This document shows positions 7,614 through 14,796 of a stretch of DNA of 24,568 nt, one piece after another. Made by a program: the position numbers and the translations under genes. Source of the stretch: Bacillota bacterium (GTDB lineage: Bacteria > Bacillota > Clostridia > Christensenellales > Aristaeellaceae); the NCBI GenBank assembly GCA_023415145.1, contig JAEZLW010000140.1:1-24568 (forward strand), in the 5' to 3' direction. Positions within the stretch are counted from its first letter, which is position 1; each line of letters begins with the position of its first letter. The notes beneath the pieces were generated by a model. It had not been told where the DNA came from. It saw only the letters and a list, made by a program, of their open reading frames with translations, and did no database searches.

Positions 7614-7641
7614 ATTATAGCACAGCCAACCATTGGTGCAA
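7614..7641 (-). promoter_or_regulatory. Proximal promoter (P2) of the xpaC operon, extended -10 and weak -35
   Basis: On the minus strand a consensus TATAAT (7614-7619) with an extended TGC follows a weak -35 TTGCAC (7636-7641) by 16 bp. The weak -35 directly abuts the triple repeat at 7651-7679, as in activator-dependent promoters. Predicted leader length is about 130 nt. Confidence 0.65.
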
Positions 7642-7650
7642 AGAATAGGG

Positions 7651-7679
7651 CATGAGAAAACCATGAGAATTCCATGAGA
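7651..7679 (-). promoter_or_regulatory. Triple 7-bp direct repeat with 11-bp period (putative OmpR/PhoB-type binding site)
   Basis: CATGAGA on the plus strand (TCTCATG in the direction of transcription) occurs exactly three times at 7651, 7662 and 7673, each separated by 4 bp. A 7+4 architecture is that of PhoB-type boxes bound by tandem winged-helix regulators. The array ends 9 bp upstream of the P2 -35 box. It is a candidate site for the atypical response regulator encoded at the end of the same cluster (inference). Confidence 0.65.
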
Positions 7680-7729
7680 GACAAGGGTTTTGCGATACCT
7701 TAGGGTAAGCTCCGGCCTCCCGATGATTC

Positions 7730-7757
7730 ATTATAGCATACGGGAAATATCTGTCAA
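7730..7757 (-). promoter_or_regulatory. Distal consensus promoter (P1) of the xpaC operon
   Basis: On the minus strand a perfect TTGACA (7752-7757) and perfect TATAAT (7730-7735) are spaced 16 bp, with an extended TGC. It lies after the LCP gene terminator, so it starts a new unit. Its transcript would run through the triple repeat and P2, giving a leader of about 250 nt. With the repeats, P2 and hairpins this accounts for the 365-bp gap 7477-7841. Confidence 0.78.
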
Positions 7758-7789
7758 ACAAAAAGACTGGCTACAAGATATACGTATAT

Positions 7790-7823
7790 AAAAAAAACCG
7801 CCGGGTGCTTTAAAACCCAGCGG
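7790..7823 (-). terminator. Intrinsic terminator of the LCP gene
   Basis: Read leftward, CCGCTGGGT (7823-7815) pairs with ACCCGGCGG (7806-7798), with one G-U pair and an 8-nt loop, then eight T residues (7797-7790). It begins 19 bp past the LCP stop codon. Confidence 0.9.
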
Positions 7824-7841
7824 CATGTTGGTCAGATCTGT

Positions 7842-9020
7842 CTATTTATAATAGCTTTGCCCGTAGATAAACTCATGCAGCGCTTCAATGTTGGTTTTGA
7901 GATTCTTGCCGTTCATATACACCAGACTGGCGCCGTTGATATCCTTGTATCCATATGTCTTGTCCATGGGGATCCTGTGCTGGGATAGCGGAGACACTCC
8001 GTTAGCTACCTTTTGTGAAAGATCGGATTGAAGCACAATGGTGCCCAGTTCAAACATTTCTCCCACGCTGATGTTGGTATACACATGGGGCAGCACTGCC
8101 GTCAAAAGATCCATCATTCTGTTCATGTTCATGTTCTGCATCACCTGATTCAAAAGAACCTCCAGCAGCTTGCGCTGGCGGGCGGTGCGGACAAAATCGT
8201 TGTCAATGCCACGGATACGGGCATAGGTTACAGCCTGCATGCCGTCCAAATGGTGTACGCCGGCAACGCCTTTTACCTTTTCCCGCTTCACTTCGTCCAA
8301 AGGCTCCTTGCGCAGCTCGTAGTTGATGCGGTTGGCTTCCGCCTTGGTAAGCTCCATGTCCACACCGCCCAGACTGTCGATGATGGCGGCCAGGCCAAAG
8401 AAATTGATGGCTACAAAGCGTTCCGTATTCATTTGAAAATTTCGGTTCACCGTGCGCATTGCCAGCTTCGGTCCGCCGTTTTCCCCCTTTTGCGAACCGA
8501 ACTTGTAAGCTACGTTGATGCGGTAGGCATTTTTGTAACCGGGCACGGTAACAGCCGTATCACGCGCGATGGAGGACAGCTTGATTTCACCCGTCTGCTT
8601 GTGGATGGATAAAATCATGATCACGTCGGAAAGCCCCGTATCGGTGATGTTTGTCCTGGAATCCACGCCCAGCAGCAGGATGTTGATATAGTCGTCGGGC
8701 AGATCGGTATTGGCTTCCAATTCACCAAGGTCAATGTCGGCAATATCGCCTTCGCCAAGTTCGGATAGCATTTGCGCATGTTCGGCATCCAGTTCCGAAA
8801 GGGCTATGGATGCTTCCTCATCACCCGAGACAATAGCAGATTCCTCCGCTTCCCACTGTTCCCACTGTGCCAAATCCTCCGCATCCAGTTCCTTCTTGAT
8901 CTCGCTGCCAAAAAAGGAAACCTCCGGGTCTTCCTCACAAAGCGCAGAAGGCAAAATGGTCACAAGCAGCGCAAATGCGCAAAAAAGGCTCGCCAGCCGC
9001 TTCTTCCCTGCAGATTTCAA
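7842..9020 (-). CDS. LytR-CpsA-Psr (LCP) family protein, cell-wall polymer ligase
   Basis: A 392-residue protein with an N-terminal signal/anchor (about 8-28), an unusually acidic Asp/Glu-rich spacer (about 29-108) and an LCP domain (about 110-340). LCP enzymes transfer undecaprenyl-linked glycopolymers such as teichoic acids or capsule to peptidoglycan outside the membrane. Expected residues are seen: ILLLGVDSR (115-122), SDVIMI with Asp132, SIARDT with Arg153 and Asp154, and YARIRGIDNDFVRTARQR (266-283) with the phosphate-binding arginines. The start is TTG at 9020, supported by AGGAGG 8 nt upstream and no better ATG. It has its own promoter (9077-9105) and terminator, so it is monocistronic. 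The function of the acidic spacer is unknown. Confidence 0.93.
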   Translation of the reverse strand: MKSAGKKRLASLFCAFALLVTILPSALCEEDPEVSFFGSEIKKELDAEDLAQWEQWEAEESAIVSGDEEASIALSELDAEHAQMLSELGEGDIADIDLGELEANTDLPDDYINILLLGVDSRTNITDTGLSDVIMILSIHKQTGEIKLSSIARDTAVTVPGYKNAYRINVAYKFGSQKGENGGPKLAMRTVNRNFQMNTERFVAINFFGLAAIIDSLGGVDMELTKAEANRINYELRKEPLDEVKREKVKGVAGVHHLDGMQAVTYARIRGIDNDFVRTARQRKLLEVLLNQVMQNMNMNRMMDLLTAVLPHVYTNISVGEMFELGTIVLQSDLSQKVANGVSPLSQHRIPMDKTYGYKDINGASLVYMNGKNLKTNIEALHEFIYGQSYYK

Positions 9021-9076
9021 GCAATGTTCCTCCTATTAGGTGGAATGGATGATTGGGCCTTTGATATTCTCGGCTC

Positions 9077-9105
9077 ATTATACCTGTCCAGTGCCTAAAA
9101 TGCAA
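9077..9105 (-). promoter_or_regulatory. Promoter of the LCP gene
   Basis: On the minus strand TTGCAT (9100-9105), a 17-bp spacer and a perfect TATAAT (9077-9082) lie 57 bp upstream of the TTG start. Confidence 0.65.
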
Positions 9106-9159
9106 TCCTGGATAGCCGTATCATAACGCTCGTGATGGAAACGATTGAAAACGCCGGGT

Positions 9160-10536
9160 TCATCCCTTTTGATGTTCAAATGCCAGCACATTTTCAACGC
9201 CATGCGTCCAGCAGAACATGTCCACAGGCTGGCAGCGGGTAATTGTATAACCTTCATTCACAAAAAGCGCAGCGTCCCTTGCCTGGGTGGCCGGGTTGCA
9301 GCTGACGTAAACCACCCTGCGCGGCCGGGCCTGCGCAATGGCCCTTATAACTTCCGGCTCCACGCCCTTGCGGGGCGGGTCCAGCACGATGACGTCCGGC
9401 CTTAGCCCTTCCTCCACCAGCTTGGGCAACAGCGCTTCCGCCTGGCCGGCAAGAAACTCCACATTGCCGATGCTGTTTTTTGCGGCGTTTACCCTGGCGT
9501 CCGCAACCGCCGCCTCTACCGTTTCCAGGCCGATCACCCGCCGCGCCTTTTGGGCCAAAAGCAGCGATATGGTGCCTGCGCCGCAATAAACATCGGCTAC
9601 AGTTTCCGTACCGGTTAGCCCGGCAAACTCCAGCGATGTTTGATACAGCACTTCCGTCTGCTCCGGGTTGATCTGGAAAAAGGACAGGGGTGACAGGGAA
9701 AACTGTAAGCCGCAAAGTGAATCCTCAAGCCGTTCCTGCCCCCACAATACCCGGTAGCTATCCCCCAATATCACATTGCTGCGGGCGGTATGTACGCTTA
9801 TACACAATGATTTGAGGGACGGGACCTCCATTTTCAGCGCGGCCAGCAGTTCCTTTTCCCTGGGCAGTTCCTGCCCGCTGAGTACAATGACCGCCATCAC
9901 ATCCCCTGAGCGGGAGGAACGGGCCATCACATGGCGAACCAGCCCCGTATGGGTTTCCTCCTGATAGGGCGGGATGCGGTACGCTTCCATCCAGCCCCTG
10001 ACCGCCTTCAAAACGCCGTTGAGGCCGGGCTTTGCGATAGGGCAGAAAGCGATGTCAATGATGTCATGGCTCCGGGGCGCAAAAAAGCCGATCTTGGGTT
10101 TGCCAGGCTCTCCGCCCACCGGCAGAGCCGTTTTGTTGCGGTAATGCCACGGGTCCGCCATGCCCAGCACAGGCGGAACCGTAACCTGCAGGCCGCCGAT
10201 GTGCCGGAAGGCGTCCTCCACCTGCACACGCTTGAATTGCAGCGTCTGTTCATACGCCATATGCTGGGCAGCGCAGCCGCCGCATCTTGCATATACGGGG
10301 CATGGCGGCGTTTGCCTCGCCGGGCTTACGTTTTTTATTTCCAGAAGCTTGCCAAAGGCATGCCGCTTTTGCACCTTTAGAACCCGGCAGGCAATCTCCT
10401 CTCCCGGCAAGGCAAAGGGTACAAACAGCGCCATGCCTTCATGAAAGCATACACCCTCCATATCGGCGCCCAGCCGCTCGCATTTTACATGTACAACCTG
10501 ATTTTTCTGCAAAGAAATCCTCCCCTGCTCCTCCAT
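9160..10536 (-). CDS. rlmD: 23S rRNA (uracil-C5)-methyltransferase, RlmD/RlmCD type
   Basis: A 458-residue SAM-dependent enzyme that methylates uracil C5 in 23S rRNA. An N-terminal TRAM domain covers about 8-65. An iron-sulfur cluster motif follows (CPVYARCGGC near residue 75-85, plus a later Cys in FCPIAKPG). The C-terminal Rossmann methyltransferase domain has VADVYCGAGTISLLLA (SAM binding), VIVLDPPRKG and VYVSCNPATQARD, whose Cys is the catalytic nucleophile. All key elements are present. In Gram-positive bacteria a single enzyme can modify both U747 and U1939; which applies here is not visible. The ATG at 10536 has AGAGG 9 nt upstream; an ATG at 10542 and upstream TTG at 10617 are alternatives with worse spacing. 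The preceding gene on the strand ends 87 bp away. Confidence 0.94.
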   Translation of the reverse strand: MEEQGRISLQKNQVVHVKCERLGADMEGVCFHEGMALFVPFALPGEEIACRVLKVQKRHAFGKLLEIKNVSPARQTPPCPVYARCGGCAAQHMAYEQTLQFKRVQVEDAFRHIGGLQVTVPPVLGMADPWHYRNKTALPVGGEPGKPKIGFFAPRSHDIIDIAFCPIAKPGLNGVLKAVRGWMEAYRIPPYQEETHTGLVRHVMARSSRSGDVMAVIVLSGQELPREKELLAALKMEVPSLKSLCISVHTARSNVILGDSYRVLWGQERLEDSLCGLQFSLSPLSFFQINPEQTEVLYQTSLEFAGLTGTETVADVYCGAGTISLLLAQKARRVIGLETVEAAVADARVNAAKNSIGNVEFLAGQAEALLPKLVEEGLRPDVIVLDPPRKGVEPEVIRAIAQARPRRVVYVSCNPATQARDAALFVNEGYTITRCQPVDMFCWTHGVENVLAFEHQKG

Positions 10537-10623
10537 ACCCATTTTCCTCTGCATCATGAAGGAGCAAGGGAGGAGTACAAGCATCCTTATTTTCTCATGA
10601 TTCTCCCGTTTGCGCAAGCCGGG

Positions 10624-10986
10624 TCATAGGCCTTGATTGTGTGGTGGCAACCCTAAGAAAGCCTCATGGTAGCGGGTCAGGGTAATTGCTTCCCCTTCCG
10701 TATCCCCCGCAAGGATCAGCGTATCGCCTGTGAGCAGGAACCTCAATGAAACTGCGGTGCCATCCGGCAAATCGGCCATGAAATCATTGCCCTGCACAGT
10801 AAATGTACCTGTATGTTCAGCATCGCCCGGAGAATCATACGCGATAATGATCGCACCAGATGCCTGTAGCGTTAAAAAAAGAAGGCCGTCCCCATCCTGC
10901 CCTGCCCATGTGCCGATCAATCCCTCCGGTATGTTCGGCGCATTTGGCTCAGATGGATGCTCTTTCCGGTTACGGTTCATCATCAT
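10624..10986 (-). CDS. Small lipocalin-like beta-rich hypothetical protein
   Basis: About 120 residues, no signal peptide or membrane segment. Alternating strands such as GLIGTWAGQDGDGLLFLTLQ, GTFTVQGNDFMADL, VSLRFLLTGDTLILAG and GEAITLTRY look like a small lipocalin-like barrel of the kind found in many Clostridia; the GTW near the N-terminus is typical of such folds. I do not recognise a specific function. Four consecutive ATG codons (10989-10978) follow AGGAGAC; the second or third gives the best spacing. The frame extends upstream to 11100 without a ribosome binding site. It lies 155 bp downstream of the DUF1836 gene and upstream of rlmD on the same strand; whether it is cotranscribed is uncertain. 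Confidence 0.68.
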   Translation of the reverse strand: MMMNRNRKEHPSEPNAPNIPEGLIGTWAGQDGDGLLFLTLQASGAIIIAYDSPGDAEHTGTFTVQGNDFMADLPDGTAVSLRFLLTGDTLILAGDTEGEAITLTRYHEAFLGLPPHNQGL

Positions 10987-11141
10987 CATGTCTCCTGTAT
11001 TCCGGTTCGAAAGCGAAAGTGTGCCGCACATAAGCTGCATGTCCAATGATGGCCCAAACACTCCATATTCCAAAATCTTCCCAGAAAATCGTACTGGCAT
11101 ACGTGTTTGCCGGCTGCGACACCCGCCTTTTGCTTGTTGCT

Positions 11142-11687
11142 TCAGCCCTTTTCCTGCGCATCCTCCTGCATGTGTATACTCTCCGGGCTTTTCTTTTCCG
11201 GAGTTTTCCCGTCATCCTTAACGGCCGCCAGCTTTTGCGCGCACAGGCTGCGGAAGGCGGCGGCTTCAATGGCATATTGCATGGCGGTCGCCTGGGCAGG
11301 GCGTGAAGCAAGGGATTGAAAAACGCTCTCCTGGGTTCTTAAGAAAGAAGCGTACAATTCCTCCGTATCAAGACCCTGCGGCGGTGTCAGAAGCTGCTTC
11401 ATCTCCTCCAGCGAGGCCACCTGCTTGAGGGTGCAGAGCATCATCAACTGCGCTAACTGAACACGGTCATACTTTTTCCCCACCGGCCGCTTTACCAGTC
11501 CGCATTTTACATAATTGTTGATCATGGAAGGCGTGAGGATGCTCCCGGCCACAGGATACAGCACCCGGCACTGCCGCTCCATATAGGTGATCACCTGATC
11601 CATATACAGTCCCAGATCCGGAAGCTGTTCCCAGTTCGGAGGAGTGTAAGCAGTCAAGCCTGCATTGTTTTCTTTTCGGTTTTGCAT
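11142..11687 (-). CDS. DUF1836 domain-containing putative DNA-binding protein
   Basis: A 181-residue protein matching DUF1836: WEQLPDLGLYMDQVITYMERQ, then LTPSMINNYVKCGLVKRPVGKKYDRVQLAQLMMLCTLKQVASLEEM. This core (about 18-110) resembles a MerR-like helix-turn-helix, so a transcriptional role is likely but unproven. The C-terminal 70 residues are helical and end in a charged tail. The ATG at 11687 has GGGAAGGGA upstream. It is divergent from the SGNH hydrolase gene, and the shared 147-bp spacer carries a perfect 21-bp palindrome that it might bind (inference). The gap of 155 bp after its stop (10987-11141) shows no gene or terminator that I can see. Confidence 0.88.
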   Translation of the reverse strand: MQNRKENNAGLTAYTPPNWEQLPDLGLYMDQVITYMERQCRVLYPVAGSILTPSMINNYVKCGLVKRPVGKKYDRVQLAQLMMLCTLKQVASLEEMKQLLTPPQGLDTEELYASFLRTQESVFQSLASRPAQATAMQYAIEAAAFRSLCAQKLAAVKDDGKTPEKKSPESIHMQEDAQEKG

Positions 11688-11767
11688 GGTTTGTTCCCTT
11701 CCCGTTTAATATATCACCATACTATCATATCATCGAAAATTCTACAATCCCGCGCGAAACATATTAC

Positions 11768-11796
11768 TTGACATTGTTATTTAAATGGTTTAATCT
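11768..11796 (+). promoter_or_regulatory. Promoter of the SGNH hydrolase gene
   Basis: A perfect TTGACA (11768-11773) is followed by TTTAAT (11789-11794, 15-bp spacer) or TAATCT (11791-11796, 17-bp spacer). Either places the start of transcription inside the palindrome at 11793-11813. Confidence 0.6.
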
Positions 11797-11813
11797 AGTA
11801 TTAAATACTAGAT
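11793..11813. promoter_or_regulatory. Perfect 21-bp palindrome overlapping the SGNH promoter (putative operator)
   Basis: Arms ATCTAGTATT (11793-11802) and AATACTAGAT (11804-11813) are exact inverted copies around a single A. It overlaps the -10 region and predicted start point, the usual place for a repressor operator. Confidence 0.65.
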
Positions 11814-11834
11814 ATCAAAGGAGAGAAAACAACG

Positions 11835-12617
11835 ATGGACGTGCGTCCGATTCATTTGTTTGGAGATTCCATTGGCAAAGGCATCATGTTTGATGAGGGT
11901 CGTGGAAGGTATGCCATTGCCCGGGAGCGCTGCGATGTACGGCTGCAGGAGGTATTGGGTGTACCGGTGGAAAACCATGCCCGAATGGGGGCCACAGTGG
12001 CGGAAGGGCTGCAGGATTTTCTGGAATGCGGCGATATGGCAGGCACCATCGTGGCCATCGAATACGGCGGGAACGACTGCGACCTTCGCTGGGATGAGGT
12101 GGCGAAGGACCCTTCCGCCTATCATGAAGCCAAGGTCCCACTTGATACGTTTCGACGTCTGCTGAAGGAATTCGTACTGAAGGTACGCCGCCGCAATGCC
12201 GCGCCTTTATTGGTGACGCCGCCGCCCCTTGATGCCCAGCGTTTTTTTCACTGGGTCACCAAAGGGCTTGACGCGGACGCGGTGCTCCGGTATTTGATCG
12301 ACGTGCAGAACATTTACCGCTGGCAGGAACGGTACGCCATTGCCGTTCGGGATGCGGCACTTGAAACGGGCTGCGACATATTCGACCTTCGTGATGTTTT
12401 CCTCTCCAGGCGGGACGTTGCGGATTTGATCAGTGTGGACGGCATGCATCCAAATACCAAAGGCCATATGCTGATAGCCCAGGCACTATTGCGAAAGGAC
12501 CATTTGTACATCAAGCCGGCGCTGCCCGCAGAGCCTGTACCAAGGCTTACAAGAGCGCCCGGTTCAAAACAGTATCACCCACGTACACCGTTGCAGGCAA
12601 AAAACCTGCTCTCCTGA
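11835..12617 (+). CDS. SGNH/GDSL-type hydrolase
   Basis: A 260-residue cytoplasmic hydrolase, probably an esterase or lipase-like enzyme acting on an acyl or acetyl ester. The SGNH blocks are all visible: GDS with nucleophile Ser12, Gly51-52 region in ARMGAT, GGND with Asn80, and DGMHPN with Asp202 and His205 completing the triad. There is no signal peptide. The last 40 residues are Pro/Arg-rich and outside the fold. AAAGGAGAG precedes the ATG. It is a single-gene unit with its own promoter, palindrome and strong terminator. Its convergent position next to the sugar locus might hint at deacetylation of a glycan, but nothing in the sequence shows the substrate. Confidence 0.92.
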   Translation: MDVRPIHLFGDSIGKGIMFDEGRGRYAIARERCDVRLQEVLGVPVENHARMGATVAEGLQDFLECGDMAGTIVAIEYGGNDCDLRWDEVAKDPSAYHEAKVPLDTFRRLLKEFVLKVRRRNAAPLLVTPPPLDAQRFFHWVTKGLDADAVLRYLIDVQNIYRWQERYAIAVRDAALETGCDIFDLRDVFLSRRDVADLISVDGMHPNTKGHMLIAQALLRKDHLYIKPALPAEPVPRLTRAPGSKQYHPRTPLQAKNLLS

Positions 12618-12619
12618 CA

Positions 12620-12667
12620 AAAAATCCTTCCGGAAAGGTAGCAGGGCCATTTCCGGAAGGATTTTTG
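12620..12667. terminator. Bidirectional intrinsic terminator
   Basis: AAAAATCCTTCCGGAAA (12620-12636) and its exact complement (12650-12666) form a 17-bp stem with a 13-nt loop, ending in T-runs on both strands. It directly follows the SGNH stop and can also end the leftward sugar operon. Confidence 0.92.
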
Positions 12668-12683
12668 TATGGATGGAAGCCTT

Positions 12684-12828
12684 GTACTAATGGAAAATGT
12701 TCATGCGTCCAAAGAGGCGAGACATTGTAGATAGCGGGGCAAGGAGCCGGAGCGAGGCGCAGCAGCACTACGCCCCGCGCGAAATGAGCCGCTGCAACGA
12801 CGCATGAATGTTTGGAATGAGTACTAAT
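12684..12828. repeat. MITE-like or intergenic structured repeat element
   Basis: Identical 8-bp direct repeats GTACTAAT (12684-12691 and 12821-12828) bound the segment. Inside them are inverted repeats TTCATGCGTC (12700-12709) and GACGCATGAA (12799-12808) that continue imperfectly outward, and a GC-rich core with stem GCGGGGC/GCCCCGC (12734-12740 with 12772-12778). It carries no plausible gene. The right repeat contains the stop codon of the beta-helix hydrolase gene. Whether this is a mobile miniature element, a palindromic unit or an RNA structure cannot be decided from one copy. Confidence 0.5.
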
Positions 12829-14707
12829 TCAGGATGGCTTCCGCAACCTGGGCACCCTGCGCTCCCGTATTCTTTGTAAATACGATTTTGATGGCCATGA
12901 AGCTTTCGCCAGCCAACGTCACGGAAACACTGTTTCCCGTGTCCGGGTCGAACACGTACTCCTGGGAAGGAACCACCTCTGTAAAGGATGTTCCGTCCGC
13001 ACTGCCCTGGATGGAGAATGTTTGATTGCGTCTGCCCCAGATGGCAGCCGGGTTCAAGCGCAGCGCCAGTGTTTTGGGGGAAGCAGGTTTATCAAAAACC
13101 AGCGTCAGCTCATCCTGCACGTTTCCTGCACCTTCCCAATAGGTGTTCAGGTTTCCGTCGGCCGCATTGGCTCCGCCGTAGGACTGGGTCTGGCCGTTTG
13201 CGGTGGCGGTGATGCTGATCCCGGTTTCCAGGATGGGGGCAGATTCCTTTGCCCTGTATAAGTGCAGGTAACCGGGGTAGGTGGCCGTCACATGGCTTTG
13301 AGTGGCTTCCACCCGGATGTTCGTACCAATCCTGTTGTTCTTGTTCAGCCGGATGTCATCAAGCGATGTAATCCGCTTCCCCAGCATCTCCATGTTGCGG
13401 AACAATACATCGTCAATGGTGTAGTCCTTGTTGAAGGCAAAGATGCGTATGGAGGCTTCCTTGCCGCTTAACACCCTGATGTTATCAAACACCACGCCCC
13501 TTATGTTCCCCCGGGCTTGTGACTTGGACCACTGGGATTTGGTGGTGGTCAGCTCAATCAGCAGCCGCGCACCGTCTCCTTCGCCCATTTGGGCATCCTC
13601 CACCAGAATGTTTTCAAAACGCACGTTCCTGACAAGGGCGTTGTCGCCGTTGTGCACGGACATAACAGGCTTGTGAAAGTTGTGCAGCACCGTGATGTTG
13701 CGGAAGGTGATATCCTCCATCACTTCCGCCCTGGTTTCATAGCCAACCTCGCAGGATTGGGCCAGGTCAGTCCACAGCACGCAATCTTCAAAGAGGATGT
13801 TTTTTACGTTTCCGTCGTAACCCTTTACCACCAGGTTGTCATCCCAGCCCCGGATAAAGCAATTACGGGCCGTTACGTTCCGGCATGACTGGGTGGTAAT
13901 CCCGTCGGAATTGGACCTGGCGGCCACGATATTGATGCCGTCCACCAAAGCTGTGTCGCATTTGTACAGGTTCACCGTCCAGGCGGCGGGGTCCAGAATG
14001 GTGATTCCTCCGATAAAGATGTTTTTGCTTTCGGTGAAGCTGATGGGCACGATGGTATCTTCCCAGCGGTCATACCGGCTGCCGTCGATGATGCCACGGC
14101 CTAGGATGCGCACATTTTGAACCCCTCCGGCCTGGATGTATCCCCGAAGCACGCAGCCGCCCGCCAGATAGATGGTCTGGCCGCTCTTGGGCACAATCAG
14201 CCCGGCTTCATGCACACCGGGGCCAAAGTAAATCACGCTGGGGTCGTTTTTATCGGGGATATCCGTCTCAAATGCGGAGGCGAACAGGTGCAGTGCACCC
14301 TTCACCTGTTTGTTGTATTCCACGGTGAGAGCGGCGGGCTCCCTGAGGACAAACTGCGCAGTATCGCCCTTGATGCTGGGCGTAATGTTCAGCGCCAGAG
14401 GCCGCACGGTGACGGACGTAAGTGCCACCCCCGGGAACTGCACCGTCACCGATACCGGACCGCCCATGGAAAAAAGCGCCACAGGCGTCTTTGAAAGCAT
14501 GGGCCGGGAGGTCCAGGTTCTTAGGTGGTTCACCGCTGTGTCTATGACGGATAGAGGCTGCCCCTCGATCCACACCTTGCAGGTTTCACTGGGAAGCACG
14601 TTCATGGGCTGGCTGTACAGCGTCACGGGATACCCCTCCTGGGCATAGCAAGGCGCCAGAAGTGCTAAAAGCACGATACACAAAAGCAGGGATACAAGCC
14701 TTTTCAT
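12824..14707 (-). CDS. Secreted right-handed beta-helix glycoside hydrolase (GH28/GH49-like) with C-terminal F5/8-type carbohydrate-binding domain
   Basis: A 627-residue exported enzyme: signal peptide (about 1-22), an N-terminal beta domain (about 25-150), a parallel beta-helix (about 155-480) and a discoidin/CBM32-like domain (about 496-627; GGANAADGNLNTYWEG). The catalytic region has NSDG (Asp268) and WDD (Asp289, Asp290), as in clan GH-N. The GHG and RIK motifs of true polygalacturonases are not seen; the equivalent stretch reads SCEVGYE, closer to dextranase-like GH49 members. Substrate is therefore open. The ATG at 14707 is preferred, with GGAGG 8 nt before it; the ATG at 14722 lacks a site. 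It is the last gene of the sugar operon, 89 bp after the GH65 gene. Confidence 0.85.
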   Translation of the reverse strand: MKRLVSLLLCIVLLALLAPCYAQEGYPVTLYSQPMNVLPSETCKVWIEGQPLSVIDTAVNHLRTWTSRPMLSKTPVALFSMGGPVSVTVQFPGVALTSVTVRPLALNITPSIKGDTAQFVLREPAALTVEYNKQVKGALHLFASAFETDIPDKNDPSVIYFGPGVHEAGLIVPKSGQTIYLAGGCVLRGYIQAGGVQNVRILGRGIIDGSRYDRWEDTIVPISFTESKNIFIGGITILDPAAWTVNLYKCDTALVDGINIVAARSNSDGITTQSCRNVTARNCFIRGWDDNLVVKGYDGNVKNILFEDCVLWTDLAQSCEVGYETRAEVMEDITFRNITVLHNFHKPVMSVHNGDNALVRNVRFENILVEDAQMGEGDGARLLIELTTTKSQWSKSQARGNIRGVVFDNIRVLSGKEASIRIFAFNKDYTIDDVLFRNMEMLGKRITSLDDIRLNKNNRIGTNIRVEATQSHVTATYPGYLHLYRAKESAPILETGISITATANGQTQSYGGANAADGNLNTYWEGAGNVQDELTLVFDKPASPKTLALRLNPAAIWGRRNQTFSIQGSADGTSFTEVVPSQEYVFDPDTGNSVSVTLAGESFMAIKIVFTKNTGAQGAQVAEAILN

Positions 14708-14767
14708 TGCAAACGCCTCCATGCAACATCAATAAGTCAAGGTTTTCCCGGAAGGAATCCGGGGATG

Positions 14768-14787
14768 CCTCCTCTTTCAAAAGGAGG
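14768..14787 (-). other. Small intercistronic hairpin between the GH65 and beta-helix hydrolase genes
   Basis: CCTCCT and AGGAGG form a 6-bp stem with an 8-nt loop, without a T-run. It exposes or hides an SD-like AGGAGG that has no start codon close by. It may act in mRNA processing or be incidental. Confidence 0.3.
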
Positions 14788-14796
14788 TCTCCCTGG

